Source: Virgibacillus natechei
Lineage (GTDB): Bacteria > Bacillota > Bacilli > Bacillales > Amphibacillaceae
NCBI RefSeq assembly: GCF_026013645.1
Contig: NZ_CP110224.1
Coordinates: forward strand, 2,542,001 to 2,606,000
Reading direction: 5' to 3'
DNA length: 64,000 nt
The position numbers were made by a program, and so were the translations under genes. Shown piece after piece: positions 54,597-63,963 of the stretch. Below the pieces are notes generated by a model that saw nothing but the letters and a program-made list of their open reading frames with translations, had not been told where the DNA came from and searched no databases. How positions within the stretch are numbered: position 1 is the stretch's first letter; the number at the start of each line of letters is the position of its first letter.

Positions 54597-56117
54597 TTAA
54601 AATAATCCGGCCGCATCTTCGCTGTAGCTGATGAGTAAATTTTTCGTTTGCTGGTAATGGCCAAGCATCATGAGATGATTTTCACGGCCGATACCGGATT
54701 TTTTATAGCCGCCGAATGCCGCATGGGCTGGATACTCGTGATAACAATTTGTCCACACACGACCTGCCTGAATACCGCGGCCAAAGCGATAGGCCGTATT
54801 GATATTACGTGTCCATACACCCGCACCTAATCCATAAAGCGTGTCATTTGCGATTTCCATCGCTTCCTCTTTATCTTTAAACGTCGTTACTGAAAGCACA
54901 GGGCCAAAGATTTCCTCTTGGAAAATACGCATTTTATTGTCACCTTTGAAAATAGTTGGCTCTACGTAATAACCGCCACCAAGTTCCCCATCGAGTTCAT
55001 TCACATTTCCTCCAACAAGAATCTCTGCACCTTCTTGTTTTCCAATATCCAAATAGGAAATGATTTTTTCCATTTGCTCCTGTGACGCCTGGGCACCCAT
55101 CATAGTTTCCGAGTCGAGCGGATGACCTATTTTAATCTGGTTAACCCGTTCAATCACGCGCTCCATAAACTTATCGTAAATGGATTCATGCACAATTGCA
55201 CGGGAAGGACATGTACAGACCTCTCCTTGATTCAAGGCAAACATAACAAATCCTTCAACCGCTTTGTCTAAAAATCCATCATCCGCATCCATCACATCTT
55301 CAAAGAAAATATTTGGAGATTTCCCACCAAGCTCTAGCGTAACTGGGATGATATTTTCCGAAGCATATTGCATGATCAGCCGTCCCGTCGTTGTTTCCCC
55401 TGTGAATGCAACCTTCGAAATTCTACTGTTTGAAGCAAGCGGTTTTCCTGCCTCCACACCAAATCCATTTACAATATTAATGACGCCAGGAGGTAGAAGA
55501 TCTTTGATAAGATCCATCAGCACATGAATCGATGCTGGCGTTTGTTCCGCTGGCTTTAATACAACACAGTTTCCGGCTGCTAAGGCAGGTGCCAGCTTCC
55601 ATGTAGCCATTAAAATCGGGAAGTTCCACGGAATGATTTGTCCCACAACACCAAGCGGCTCATTAAAATGGTAGGCGACTGTATCATCATCAATCTGACT
55701 TAGTCCACCTTCCTGGGCACGAATCGCTCCGGCAAAATAGCGGTAATGATCCGCTGCGAGCGGTATGTCCGCTGCCAGGCCTTCACGAACCGCTTTACCG
55801 TTATCCCATGTTTCGGCAACTGCCAGCATTTCCACGTTTTCCTCAATCCGATCTGCTATTTTATTTAGGATATTTGCCCGCTCTGCAACTGCCGTTTTCC
55901 CCCAAGCATCCTTAGCAGCCTCTGCCGCATCAACCGCAGCTTCTACGTCTTCCTTCGTCGATCTGGCCATTTCAGAAAATACCTCGCCAGTTACAGGGCT
56001 TACATTATCAAAATATTTCCCGTTCGTAGGCGGCCTATATTCTCCACCTATAAAATTATCGTACTTTGCTTTGAAGGTTACAAGTGAACCTTCCGTATTT
56101 GGATTTTTGTATCTCAT
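54597..56117 (-). CDS. NAD-dependent aldehyde dehydrogenase (acetaldehyde type)
   Basis: A 506-residue ALDH: Glu in [11 protein letters not shown], catalytic Cys in [15 protein letters not shown]-binding PWNFPI and GFGVEAG, and the late FGGYKKSG. It oxidises aldehydes to acids in the cytosol. Pairing with DUF779 favours the AcoD/ExaC group, acting on acetaldehyde in ethanol or acetoin breakdown; substrate is inference. GAGGGGG precedes the ATG. Confidence 0.9.
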   Translation of the reverse strand: MRYKNPNTEGSLVTFKAKYDNFIGGEYRPPTNGKYFDNVSPVTGEVFSEMARSTKEDVEAAVDAAEAAKDAWGKTAVAERANILNKIADRIEENVEMLAVAETWDNGKAVREGLAADIPLAADHYRYFAGAIRAQEGGLSQIDDDTVAYHFNEPLGVVGQIIPWNFPILMATWKLAPALAAGNCVVLKPAEQTPASIHVLMDLIKDLLPPGVINIVNGFGVEAGKPLASNSRISKVAFTGETTTGRLIMQYASENIIPVTLELGGKSPNIFFEDVMDADDGFLDKAVEGFVMFALNQGEVCTCPSRAIVHESIYDKFMERVIERVNQIKIGHPLDSETMMGAQASQEQMEKIISYLDIGKQEGAEILVGGNVNELDGELGGGYYVEPTIFKGDNKMRIFQEEIFGPVLSVTTFKDKEEAMEIANDTLYGLGAGVWTRNINTAYRFGRGIQAGRVWTNCYHEYPAHAAFGGYKKSGIGRENHLMMLGHYQQTKNLLISYSEDAAGLF

Positions 56118-56242
56118 AAAATTCCCCCTCTACATATACTGCTTTGATAAACGATTAAACCTGTGATAATAGCTTGACCTAATTCTATTAATATGTATGT
56201 AGTTAGTTTAGGAATAATTACAATTATTAAATTATATTACTG

Positions 56243-56480
56243 AAGAACAAAAGCGCAAGCGCCCGTTTAGCAACGTACAAACTGCGCCCGCGCATCGCGG
56301 GTGGTTCAACGTTGCCACGCAAAGTGGCGGTTTTAGTTGAACTTCCACTCCGCAATGAGATAAAGGAAACACTACGAACGAAGTGAGTCGATATTGACTT
56401 TCACCACAAGGGTATAAGTGCGACTAAGCCTCTGGCGGAGCCAATCGGCAAGTCTTCTTTATCGTAGTGGAGGAGTGTGA
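56243..56480. repeat. Repeat R4: GC-rich extragenic element
   Basis: It starts GAACAAAAGCGCAAGCGCCC, a type of extragenic repeat I have seen described for Bacillaceae, and includes CCCGC-GCATC-GCGGG (56288-56302) and GCCAC-GCAAA-GTGGC hairpins, each with a five-base loop, and AAGCCTCTGGCGGAGCC. No second copy is in this window. The remainder of 56118-56828 holds a terminator and a hairpin but no gene. Confidence 0.65.
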
Positions 56481-56572
56481 AGTTTGATAGTTGCTGGGAG
56501 CTGGAGCTGGGCGTGGCTATTCCAGTGTATAAATTATCCACAGCTTTTAAATTCTATAGTTTCCTATGCAAC

Positions 56573-56603
56573 AAAAAAATACCCTGATCCAATAGAATCA
56601 GGG
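56573..56603 (-). terminator. Minus-strand terminator
   Basis: CCCTGAT pairs with ATCAGGG around an 8-base loop, followed on the minus strand by TATTTTTTT. It lies 226 bases downstream of the YdjO-like gene and so may end a longer transcript. Confidence 0.72.
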
Positions 56604-56639
56604 GGCAAGTTTCGTTGAGGCTATTTTCTATAAGTAAAG

Positions 56640-56673
56640 ACTCATGACATCGGCTAGATCCAACGTCATGAGT
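56640..56673. other. Perfect 9-base inverted repeat
   Basis: ACTCATGAC (56640-56648) and GTCATGAGT (56665-56673) around a 16-base loop, no T run. Transcribed in the same unit as the terminator next to it, it could be part of a small RNA or a protein-binding site. Confidence 0.4.
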
Positions 56674-56828
56674 TAATAAAAGCTATACGTATTCTTATGA
56701 TCAAACAATGAATAAAACCGGCAAATTTTCCGATTTTTGGTAACACCTTTAGAACAATGTGGTATATATGATTATTTCAATTCTGTAAAAGTTAGCCTCA
56801 ACAGTTACGTAAGGTCTTGCAACTACGC

Positions 56829-57011
56829 TTATTTTACTTCTGGAAGTACGCGTACTTCCTGTTCCATAGATGATTTACAGAGTGGACATTCTGGCTCTTC
56901 ACTAAAACTATATGATTCCCGCATCCAGCCTTGACACGCTTCACTGGTACATGACCACACATTTGTATCCACTTCTGGAACCGGTTCTTTTGGTCCACGA
57001 GAAAATGACAT
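56829..57011 (-). CDS. ydjO: YdjO-like cold-inducible zinc-ribbon protein
   Basis: A 60-residue protein: MSFSRGPKEPVPEVDTNVW, four cysteines in WSCTSEACQGW and CPLCKS forming a probable zinc site. It fits the YdjO family of bacilli, linked to cold. The ATG 57011 has AAAGGGG upstream; ATG 57065 in the same frame lacks one. Confidence 0.8.
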   Translation of the reverse strand: MSFSRGPKEPVPEVDTNVWSCTSEACQGWMRESYSFSEEPECPLCKSSMEQEVRVLPEVK

Positions 57012-57161
57012 AATTGCATCCCCTTTCCTGGTACACTTCTTATTATACTCTTTTCTTATCAACAAAGAAAGGCTTCTTCGAAAATCGTTGCTAATATAAC
57101 AAGGATTGCCTATTGCCGCCTGTAATATACATCACTCACAGTTGCGCAGTTTCCCTGTTAC

Positions 57162-58040
57162 TTAAAGTACTGTCTTGACAATCTGTTCAAACACTTGTAA
57201 AGCCTTGGAATGAAACTCTTGTTGATTTTTTATAATGGAAAAGTTGCGTTTAATAGGTGTACCTTTCACATTAAGCTTGTGAATTAATCCTAGCTCCAAT
57301 TCCTTCTGTAAGGTTAATTCTGATAGCAGACTGATCCCCAGCCCCGAGGTTACCCCCTCTTTAATTACTTGCGTACTGCCAAATGTCAGTATGCGCTCTG
57401 GATTTACAGCATTATTTTGGAAAAATTCCTCCAGCATTTTACGCGTTCCCGATCCAGTTTCACGAATAATCCATGTCTCTTTTTCTAAATCCGGGACGGA
57501 TACGGTTTCTTGATCCTTCAACTTCTGGTGATTACCTGCAATAATATACATTTCATCAATGGCAAAAGGATCGACAACAAGCTGCTTATGGGAAAAATCA
57601 CCTTCAATTAAGCCAATATCAATCTCGTGATTAACCAGTTTCTGACCAATATCCTCCGTATTTCCAATCGTCACTGCAGGTATAATTCGCGGATATTCCT
57701 TTTGCAGAGCTGCTAGGATTCTTGGGAGTAAGTACTCCCCAATCGTATAACTAGCTCCTATTTTCAACTCCCCACTCGGCTCGTTCTTTAAATCAGATAC
57801 GTGAACGGTCATCTGATTATAACTTCTCAAGATATCTTTCGCATATTGATAAACAATCTCTCCTGCTTTATTTCGCTGTACAAATTTGTTATTTCTCTCT
57901 AGTAGCCTCAAGCCAAATTCCTTCTCAAGTGAAGAAATATATTGACTTACTGCAGGCTGCGACATATGTAAAGCCTCGGCAGCCCTAGAGAAATTTTTAC
58001 GTTCTACGACTTCTACAAAGACGATTAATTGCTGATCCAC
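57162..58040 (-). CDS. LysR-family transcriptional regulator
   Basis: A 292-residue LTTR. The winged HTH (residues 1-60; FSRAAEALHMSQPAVSQYIS) precedes a co-inducer domain. GTG start after AGGAGG. It is divergent from a YeiH-type transporter, as YeiE/YeiH in enterics, so it probably controls that gene. The gap 58041-58190 has AT-rich dyads (TTATCATATATATTAT), possible LTTR sites. Ligand unknown; a sulfur compound is a guess. Confidence 0.87.
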   Translation of the reverse strand: MDQQLIVFVEVVERKNFSRAAEALHMSQPAVSQYISSLEKEFGLRLLERNNKFVQRNKAGEIVYQYAKDILRSYNQMTVHVSDLKNEPSGELKIGASYTIGEYLLPRILAALQKEYPRIIPAVTIGNTEDIGQKLVNHEIDIGLIEGDFSHKQLVVDPFAIDEMYIIAGNHQKLKDQETVSVPDLEKETWIIRETGSGTRKMLEEFFQNNAVNPERILTFGSTQVIKEGVTSGLGISLLSELTLQKELELGLIHKLNVKGTPIKRNFSIIKNQQEFHSKALQVFEQIVKTVL

Positions 58041-58190
58041 TTTTTATTACCTCCTACAGCACTTTCTTGTATGACAGCACACATACATTTCGATAATAAG
58101 TAAATGTTATCATATATATTATTATAATTTATTTTCCTTATCATTAAACGAAGACTATAATTAAAATATACCAAGAAAGAGGCGCATCTG

Positions 58191-59210
58191 ATGACATCAC
58201 TACTAAACGAAAATAAGTATTGGAAAAAATTATTGCTTGGAATTGGTTTTACATTTTTAATTGCAAGCATTGGGTATCTGCTTGCTTTGGTTCCAGGTTT
58301 CAACCTTGTAGGTCCGCTTGGTAGCGCCATTGTGCTTGCTATTATTTACCGGCAGATTTTCGGATATCCGGATTACCTTCGAATTGGAATTCAATTTTCT
58401 TCGAAGTATTTGCTACGATTTGCCATCATTTTATATGGATTAAAATTAAATATTGACGTGATCTTTGATGATGGACTTGGATTGCTAGCCAAAGGTGCTG
58501 TAGCCATCCTATTTTCTATTCTCCTTACTGTTTATTTAGCGAAATTATTTAAAGCGAATCAACAACTTGCTTTACTGCTCGGCGTTGGAACCGGTGTGTG
58601 TGGAGCTGCTGCAATTGCCGCAGTGTCCCCCGTTATCAAAGCAAAAGAGGAAGATACGGCAATCGGTGTTGGGATCATCGCGCTCGTTGGAACAATATTT
58701 TCCATTATCTATGCCCTTTTGCAACCGATTTTACCATTAACAGAAATCCAATACGGGACGTGGGCCGGACTTAGCTTGCATGAACTTGCCCATGTTGCAT
58801 TAGCTGCAGAACCAGCTGGTGAGGAAGCACTTGCAGTTGCATTGTTAGCTAAGCTGGGACGTGTTTTCCTCCTTGTACCACTATGCTTTGTGTTAATTTT
58901 TTGGATGAAGAATCGTAAAGAAATCGATGTGGATGGCAGCCCGAGGGTACCATTCCCGTGGTTCTTACTCGGCTTTATTGCAATGAGTCTTTTCGGCAGC
59001 TACGTACTTGGGACCTATATTTCCGTATCACAAAGTGTACTGAATAGTGTAGACTTTATGACGACATTTATCCTAACGGCTGCAATGGTCGGGCTCGGTT
59101 TAAACGTCAGTTTGAAAGATGTTAAAAATAAAGCACTCAGGCCGCTTCTAGCAATGGTTATTACATCCGTTTTACTTTCCGTCCTAATGTTTTGGATCGT
59201 ATTGCTATAA
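58191..59210 (+). CDS. YeiH-family putative sulfate/sulfite exporter (UPF0324)
   Basis: A 339-residue membrane protein with about ten hydrophobic segments. GLKLNIDVIFDDGL, GTGVCGAAAIAAVSPVI and GLSLHELAHVALA are the conserved blocks (Cons_hypoth698). Related proteins are described as sulfate/sulfite or taurine-breakdown exporters. It has a strong terminator right after the stop. Confidence 0.88.
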   Translation: MTSLLNENKYWKKLLLGIGFTFLIASIGYLLALVPGFNLVGPLGSAIVLAIIYRQIFGYPDYLRIGIQFSSKYLLRFAIILYGLKLNIDVIFDDGLGLLAKGAVAILFSILLTVYLAKLFKANQQLALLLGVGTGVCGAAAIAAVSPVIKAKEEDTAIGVGIIALVGTIFSIIYALLQPILPLTEIQYGTWAGLSLHELAHVALAAEPAGEEALAVALLAKLGRVFLLVPLCFVLIFWMKNRKEIDVDGSPRVPFPWFLLGFIAMSLFGSYVLGTYISVSQSVLNSVDFMTTFILTAAMVGLGLNVSLKDVKNKALRPLLAMVITSVLLSVLMFWIVLL

Positions 59211-59213
59211 GAT

Positions 59214-59249
59214 AAAAAACAGCTCTACTACTTCCATAGAGCTGTTTTT
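59214..59249. terminator. Terminator after the YeiH-type gene
   Basis: AAAAACAGCTCTA pairs with TAGAGCTGTTTTT; 3 bases after the stop. Confidence 0.93.
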
Positions 59250-59258
59250 CTCTTAAAG

Positions 59259-59573
59259 TACGTGTTCAAAATGGAGGATAAAAAGGACCGCGTCGGTTAA
59301 GTTCGCCACGTCCTGTGGCAACACCGACACTAGCACGTCCTGTGCGTTGAAAGTTCGAGGCGGCGCAGTTTCGAGCAGCGGAATGTAAGCTTTTCAATAC
59401 ATGAGCAAACGCTCTAGCACGCAGGAAAAGTGTTTTTCTTTTCCAAGGAGCGGAGAAACAAGCCAACGAGCTTCCACAGGATGTGGTGACTTCTGCGTTG
59501 CCCACAGGACGTGGGCGGTTTTAGCAGAAGGTCCACTTCGACGTGTCATTTTTACCGGACTTTTTGAACAACC
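59259..59573 (-). repeat. Repeat R3, longest copy
   Basis: Read on the minus strand it begins TGTTCAAAAAGTCCGGTAAA and ends GGTCCTTTTTATCCTCC...TTTGAACACGTAC, 315 bases. It contains hairpins with AGGAC or AGGAT loops at 59305-59319, 59333-59345, 59474-59486 and 59500-59516. One end (59294-59352) matches R1 at 1673-1733. Its other end lies 3 bases from the stop codon of the HAD gene. Confidence 0.78.
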
Positions 59574-59575
59574 TA

Positions 59576-60319
59576 TTAAAGAGCAAATCGTTCAATTGCC
59601 TTGGCAACACCATCATTATCATTCGCGTCTGTTACATAATCGGCAACATTTTTTATCGCTTCCTGGGCATTGCCCATTGCGACACCTACTCCTGCCTCTT
59701 GAATCATTTTAATGTCATTCAAACTGTCGCCAACCGCCATGATCTCATCCATCGTAATGCCGATTTCCTTGCATACAAAATGAAGTGCAGCTGCCTTACT
59801 AACTCCAGCAGGATTTGCCTCCAAATTTGTCGGCAATGAGTTTGTCAGCTCCAACCCTTCAAAATAGGAAAGCTCTTCAACCATTTTATCAAGCTTGCTT
59901 TTATCAAGGGAGCTGCAACCAAATTTGAGCCAATCATGGTCATAAAAGTTTTCTGGGCGAGAATCGCGGTAAACCCCAGTTGTCGACACCATCCATATTT
60001 GCACATCCACTTCTCTTCCTAAATTCCACATTTTTTCTATTTTTTCCGTTTCCATTAAATGTTGATCCAATAATTTTTTATCCATTGTATAAATCTCTCC
60101 ACCATTGGATGTAATAAGATAAGACGTGAGATTTAACAACGTTGCATAGGGATAGCAGGTATCCAGCGATCTTCCTGTACTTAAAACCACATGTACGTCA
60201 TTTGCCAATGCTTCTGCAATTACTGCTTGTGTGGGTTCAGAGACCTCAAGTTCATTATCCAATAACGTTCCATCCATATCTAGTGCAATTAATTTTATAG
60301 CTTGTTTCGTTTCTGCCAT
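59576..60319 (-). CDS. Cof-type HAD phosphatase
   Basis: A 247-residue HAD-IIB hydrolase: motif I ALDMDGTLL, motif II LSTGR, motif III Lys in GVSKAAAL, motif IV VGDSLNDIKM. Such enzymes dephosphorylate sugar phosphates, FMN or pyridoxal phosphate; substrate not predictable. GGAGG precedes the ATG. Confidence 0.9.
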   Translation of the reverse strand: MAETKQAIKLIALDMDGTLLDNELEVSEPTQAVIAEALANDVHVVLSTGRSLDTCYPYATLLNLTSYLITSNGGEIYTMDKKLLDQHLMETEKIEKMWNLGREVDVQIWMVSTTGVYRDSRPENFYDHDWLKFGCSSLDKSKLDKMVEELSYFEGLELTNSLPTNLEANPAGVSKAAALHFVCKEIGITMDEIMAVGDSLNDIKMIQEAGVGVAMGNAQEAIKNVADYVTDANDNDGVAKAIERFAL

Positions 60320-60418
60320 GTAAATGTTCCTCCAAGTCGGTTATACTGATTGTGTTTATCAACGCAACGTAAGTGTAATATATTTCAATTAGGCTAGCAA
60401 TGTTTGTATCCTGGCTAC

Positions 60419-60928
60419 TCAACTAGTCAGTTCCTTTTTCAATCGATTCATTCGCAGCAAAAAATAGCCAATGGTAGCCAGAGGAGCAATTGTGATAAGA
60501 ACAATCATCCATACCCCCATTGTCGCATTCCCCTGTGCAGTATGAGCCATCTCCCACGTAATTAAAGCAAAAATAGCAACCATTTCGAAATTCATTGCTG
60601 CCAATAACAATCGAGATTCCCTGTACAGCTTTGGCGCATTCTGTTCGGTTACTTTTACAGGATAATTATGGATGTGAGGGGCTTTCCCTAAAAAAAATAA
60701 CAGCATGAACATAGGAAGCGATAGGAGTGGAAGCATAAAAATTGATCCCCTGCCTCCCCAATTATCCGCTTCACCGGCAGCATTAAAGTGGATTGGAACT
60801 TCATCAGGTAACCGATTGAACATCACAATCGCATAGACAAACATGACGATAATTACTATAAATGCGAAGAAGTGGAATAACTTCTCCCACGTACTTGCTG
60901 ACACTTTTATATTCGACTGATCTTTCAT
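60419..60928 (-). CDS. DUF1648-domain membrane protein
   Basis: A 169-residue membrane protein: four hydrophobic segments; PDEVPIHFNAAGEADNWGGR is the DUF1648 signature between the first two. Family members include SdpI-like immunity proteins, but the SdpI part is not evident here. ATG 60928 is 9 bases after AGAGG; ATG 60937 abuts this site. Confidence 0.8.
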   Translation of the reverse strand: MKDQSNIKVSASTWEKLFHFFAFIVIIVMFVYAIVMFNRLPDEVPIHFNAAGEADNWGGRGSIFMLPLLSLPMFMLLFFLGKAPHIHNYPVKVTEQNAPKLYRESRLLLAAMNFEMVAIFALITWEMAHTAQGNATMGVWMIVLITIAPLATIGYFLLRMNRLKKELTS

Positions 60929-61005
60929 TCTATCCATCCTCTACATACATGAAATTCAAGTTCTACCAACTTTAAAAACAGCCTTCGCTTTTTTAAAAAG
61001 AGATA

Positions 61006-62211
61006 CTATTTCGAACGAACAGTCTTCCTTTTATCGTTTGTCCCTTTTATAAAAAGCAAATACGTCACAGGTAATAGTGCTGTAAAGATTACCAGACCAG
61101 CCCAACCTGCTGCGTCCCATAACGGTCCGAGCGCCGAACTTCCAAGCGCCACCCCAATATAATAGGAAACTAAATAAAGACTTGCGGCACTGCCCTTGTG
61201 ATGTGTCGCTTGCTCCCCTACCGAAGTAGCTGTAAGTGAATGGGCTGTAAAGAATCCCAAACAAGATACACATAAACCAATAACAATCAGGATTAATGAC
61301 GGGCTCAACGTTAAACATATCCCAATCGTTAAAAGCATCACACCAACAATTCGAATTTTAGATAAACCAAATTTACCTGCGAGCCACCCTGCCAATGGAG
61401 AGCCTATCACTCCAAGTCCGTACGCTAAGAACGTATACGAAATAGCTTCTAAGGATAACGAATATGGCTCCGCCAGTAAATGAAATGGCAAATACGTCCA
61501 CACACCTGTAAAAGCGAATTGCAATACGATACCGAGTCCAAAAACAACTAATAATGCTGGGTTTCTTAAATGAAATAGAAAACCTTCAATGTCTTTACGA
61601 AATGTTAGATCACTAGATTGAAAGAAACGTGATTTTGGTAGCATTAGTAGAACCACAACCAATATAGCCAGTCCTACTATGGCTAAACTATAAAACGCCA
61701 TTTCCCATGAATAATGATCGGTTATATATCCGGTAAATACCCTTCCAACCATACCTCCAAGCGCATTACTGGAAATATACAGCCCGATAGCAACCCCAAC
61801 ACTTCTTCTATCAATTTCTTCACTCAGGTATGCAAGTGATGCTGCAGGCAACCCTGCTAATGCAAAACCTTGAATGAAACGAAGGACGACAAGGATATAA
61901 AATGAATCCACTATTGGCAGGATGAGAAAAGGGATAACAGATCCAGCTAAGGAAAGTTTAATAAACATTGTACGACCCATTCGATCAGAATAAAATCCCA
62001 ATACAATTAAGCCAATAATAATTCCAACAATCGTCATAGATAAGGCTAAACTGGACTCGGAAACAGACACTCCGAATTCTTCCACAAAAACTGGAAGAAG
62101 TGGTTGCACCGCATACATACAAGCAAAAACAAAAAAGGAAGCCAGTGCCAGGCTGATCGTAATCTTCCAGAAATACGCGTCGCGAATTGTGTATTTTTTG
62201 CTTTGATTCAT
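61006..62211 (-). CDS. MFS transporter (YnfM/AraJ-like, 12 TM)
   Basis: A 401-residue major-facilitator protein. Motif A is GFYSDRMGRT in loop 2-3; GWLAGKFGLS is the second-half copy. The QPLLPVFVEEFGVS start places it near YnfM-type exporters. Substrate unknown. It follows the next MFS gene on the same strand by 63 bases, perhaps one operon. Confidence 0.87.
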   Translation of the reverse strand: MNQSKKYTIRDAYFWKITISLALASFFVFACMYAVQPLLPVFVEEFGVSVSESSLALSMTIVGIIIGLIVLGFYSDRMGRTMFIKLSLAGSVIPFLILPIVDSFYILVVLRFIQGFALAGLPAASLAYLSEEIDRRSVGVAIGLYISSNALGGMVGRVFTGYITDHYSWEMAFYSLAIVGLAILVVVLLMLPKSRFFQSSDLTFRKDIEGFLFHLRNPALLVVFGLGIVLQFAFTGVWTYLPFHLLAEPYSLSLEAISYTFLAYGLGVIGSPLAGWLAGKFGLSKIRIVGVMLLTIGICLTLSPSLILIVIGLCVSCLGFFTAHSLTATSVGEQATHHKGSAASLYLVSYYIGVALGSSALGPLWDAAGWAGLVIFTALLPVTYLLFIKGTNDKRKTVRSK

Positions 62212-62274
62212 GATTTCACGTCCATTATAATGTACTATTTTTTCTATAGTGATGGTGTCCGATTATCCTAACAA

Positions 62275-63486
62275 TTAATCCAACACAAACTTATTGCGAC
62301 CAGCACCCATGCCAAAAATCACAACCATTATAGCGATACCGATCAATGTGATTAATGGTACTGTCCAAACCTGCGTGATATCATATAAATAGCCAATAAG
62401 CATCGGACCAATTGCGGCCAAGACGTATCCGAGCGATTGTGCCATTCCCGATAACTCGCCGGCCTGTTTTGCATTTCGCGCACGCAAGCCCAAAAATGTT
62501 AAGCCTAGGGCAAAACTTCCACTCATCGCACTCCCAATTAAGATTGTGCTTATCACCATAATGGCATAGGAACTCCCCAAAAGAAGTCCACTAAATCCAG
62601 TTACCGAACATATTCCCAATGCAATTACGATCGGACGTTGTGATTCCACCCTACCGGCGATCATAGGTACAAGAAAGCTAGCAGGAAGTCCGATAAATTG
62701 TGAAAATGACAACATCCATCCTGCTGTTGCCATCGTCACACCATAATCATGCAGGATTTCTGGTAGCCAGGAAATCGTCACATAAAATAAAAATGATTGA
62801 AAGCCCATATAGCCAGCTACTTGCCAAGCAAGCGGTGATTTATACATTCGGTTCTCTGCAACACGCACATACGTAACCTCAGCATTATCATCATCTTTTG
62901 GTGTTTTTCTAGCAAGATAGACCCAGATAATAGCCGCAAGTATTGCAGGGATCGCCCATACAAGTAAAGCCAACTGCCACCCTAAATCCATACCTGTTGC
63001 CAATGGAATACTTAAGCCGGATGCTGTTGCAGCAAATATCCCCATTGCAGTTGAATAGACGGCTGTCATGAGCGCAACTTTTGCTGGATATTTTTCCTTA
63101 AGAACACCTGGTAATAATACATTACAAATGGCAATTCCCATTCCGACAAACAACGTGCCAATCAAAAGAAAGACTAGTAAAGAAATGGATCGCATACCGA
63201 TTCCGAATACGAGTAAAATTAATCCTAAAAGCATTGTTCTTTCATATGTAAATCGTTGACCAAGTTTAGGTGCAATTGGAGATATGACGGCAAATGCGAC
63301 GAGTGGCAAACTCGTTAAGACTCCTACACTCCAATTGGACAGACCAATATCATCACGAATAATTCCCATCAGTGGTCCGACTGAAGTAATAGAAGGTCTT
63401 AAATTAAATGCTACAAAAATGATACCAGCAAGTAGCAAATAACGATACACGCTTGGTTCATTTTCTTTTGTATTATATCCTTCCAC
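62275..63486 (-). CDS. MFS transporter, CynX/NimT family
   Basis: A 403-residue MFS protein: NLRPSITSVGPLMGIIRDDIG and the early LPLVAFAVISPIAPKLGQRF are typical of the cyanate/nitroimidazole group. GTG start with GGGAGGTG upstream. Substrate cannot be predicted. Confidence 0.87.
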   Translation of the reverse strand: MEGYNTKENEPSVYRYLLLAGIIFVAFNLRPSITSVGPLMGIIRDDIGLSNWSVGVLTSLPLVAFAVISPIAPKLGQRFTYERTMLLGLILLVFGIGMRSISLLVFLLIGTLFVGMGIAICNVLLPGVLKEKYPAKVALMTAVYSTAMGIFAATASGLSIPLATGMDLGWQLALLVWAIPAILAAIIWVYLARKTPKDDDNAEVTYVRVAENRMYKSPLAWQVAGYMGFQSFLFYVTISWLPEILHDYGVTMATAGWMLSFSQFIGLPASFLVPMIAGRVESQRPIVIALGICSVTGFSGLLLGSSYAIMVISTILIGSAMSGSFALGLTFLGLRARNAKQAGELSGMAQSLGYVLAAIGPMLIGYLYDITQVWTVPLITLIGIAIMVVIFGMGAGRNKFVLD

Positions 63487-63733
63487 CTATACACCTCCCT
63501 AAAAACTACTATAGCATATTGAATTTAATGAAGGGAAATGGATGCAATATATTACGATCTCTGATTGAAATTTCAATCGCACTTGAATATATAAGAAAAA
63601 ACTCAGCTGCTGCCTCGTCGTTCCAGAGGTTAGAGGTCAAAGGTCGGATAAAAGTTCACTTCTTATTGCCCAGGAAATAACTAAATACATATTGAACTGG
63701 CTGCTTATTTCTTTTCAAAACCTTGGTTTATGG

Positions 63734-63739
63734 TATACT
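63734..63739 (+). promoter_or_regulatory. Extended -10 promoter of the antisense RNA
   Basis: TGG-TATACT gives an extended -10. A weak TTTTCA (63712-63717) could be the -35. Transcription would start near 63746. Confidence 0.55.
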
Positions 63740-63745
63740 ATAGGA

Positions 63746-63880
63746 AAAATGTTGCATACACTAAAGAAGACCACAGAGGCAACTGTGGTCTGATGATAAG
63801 CGGTTCCCCTAGGGATCGACCATCCTTTACAAACAGACCTCTCTTAGCACAGTACAGTTACGACTAGAGAGGTCTATTTT
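63746..63880 (+). ncRNA. Antisense RNA antitoxin of the holin-like toxin
   Basis: Plus-strand transcript predicted to begin with hairpin AGACCACAG-AGGCAA-CTGTGGTCT (63768-63791) and end with AGACCTCTCT ... AGAGAGGTCT (63835-63875) plus TTTT. It overlaps the 3' end of the convergent toxin mRNA, as in TxpA/RatA-type pairs. No protein frame is evident in it. Confidence 0.65.
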
Positions 63881-63963
63881 CTATTAATTATTTCTACCAC
63901 GAGCGTAATCAACGCAACTAGAAAAGTGCCAAATGAAAACAGCACCACAAACACTTCAAACAT
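63874..63963 (-). CDS. Holin-like type I toxin
   Basis: A 29-residue peptide, MFEVFVVLFSFGTFLVALIT then LVVEIINRK: one hydrophobic segment and a short basic end, the Hol-Tox (PF16935) pattern. GGGGGTGA lies about 13 bases upstream of the ATG, a longish spacing. Such peptides insert in the membrane when unchecked. Its stop codon lies inside the antisense RNA terminator. The window has no gene between 63487 and this point apart from the antisense RNA. Confidence 0.78.
   Translation of the reverse strand: MFEVFVVLFSFGTFLVALITLVVEIINRK

Noticed and set aside
56243..56480. CRISPR-like repeat or integron site
   Set aside because: Hairpins are present but there is no regular repeat-spacer spacing, and the start matches a common extragenic repeat type.
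59401..59839. Plus-strand open frames of about 100 residues
   Set aside because: They cross the R3 repeat and the reverse of the HAD phosphatase gene, whose motifs are clear.
63453..63680. 75-residue plus-strand frame before the toxin locus
   Set aside because: No ribosome-binding site, overlaps the MFS gene start, product without recognisable features.
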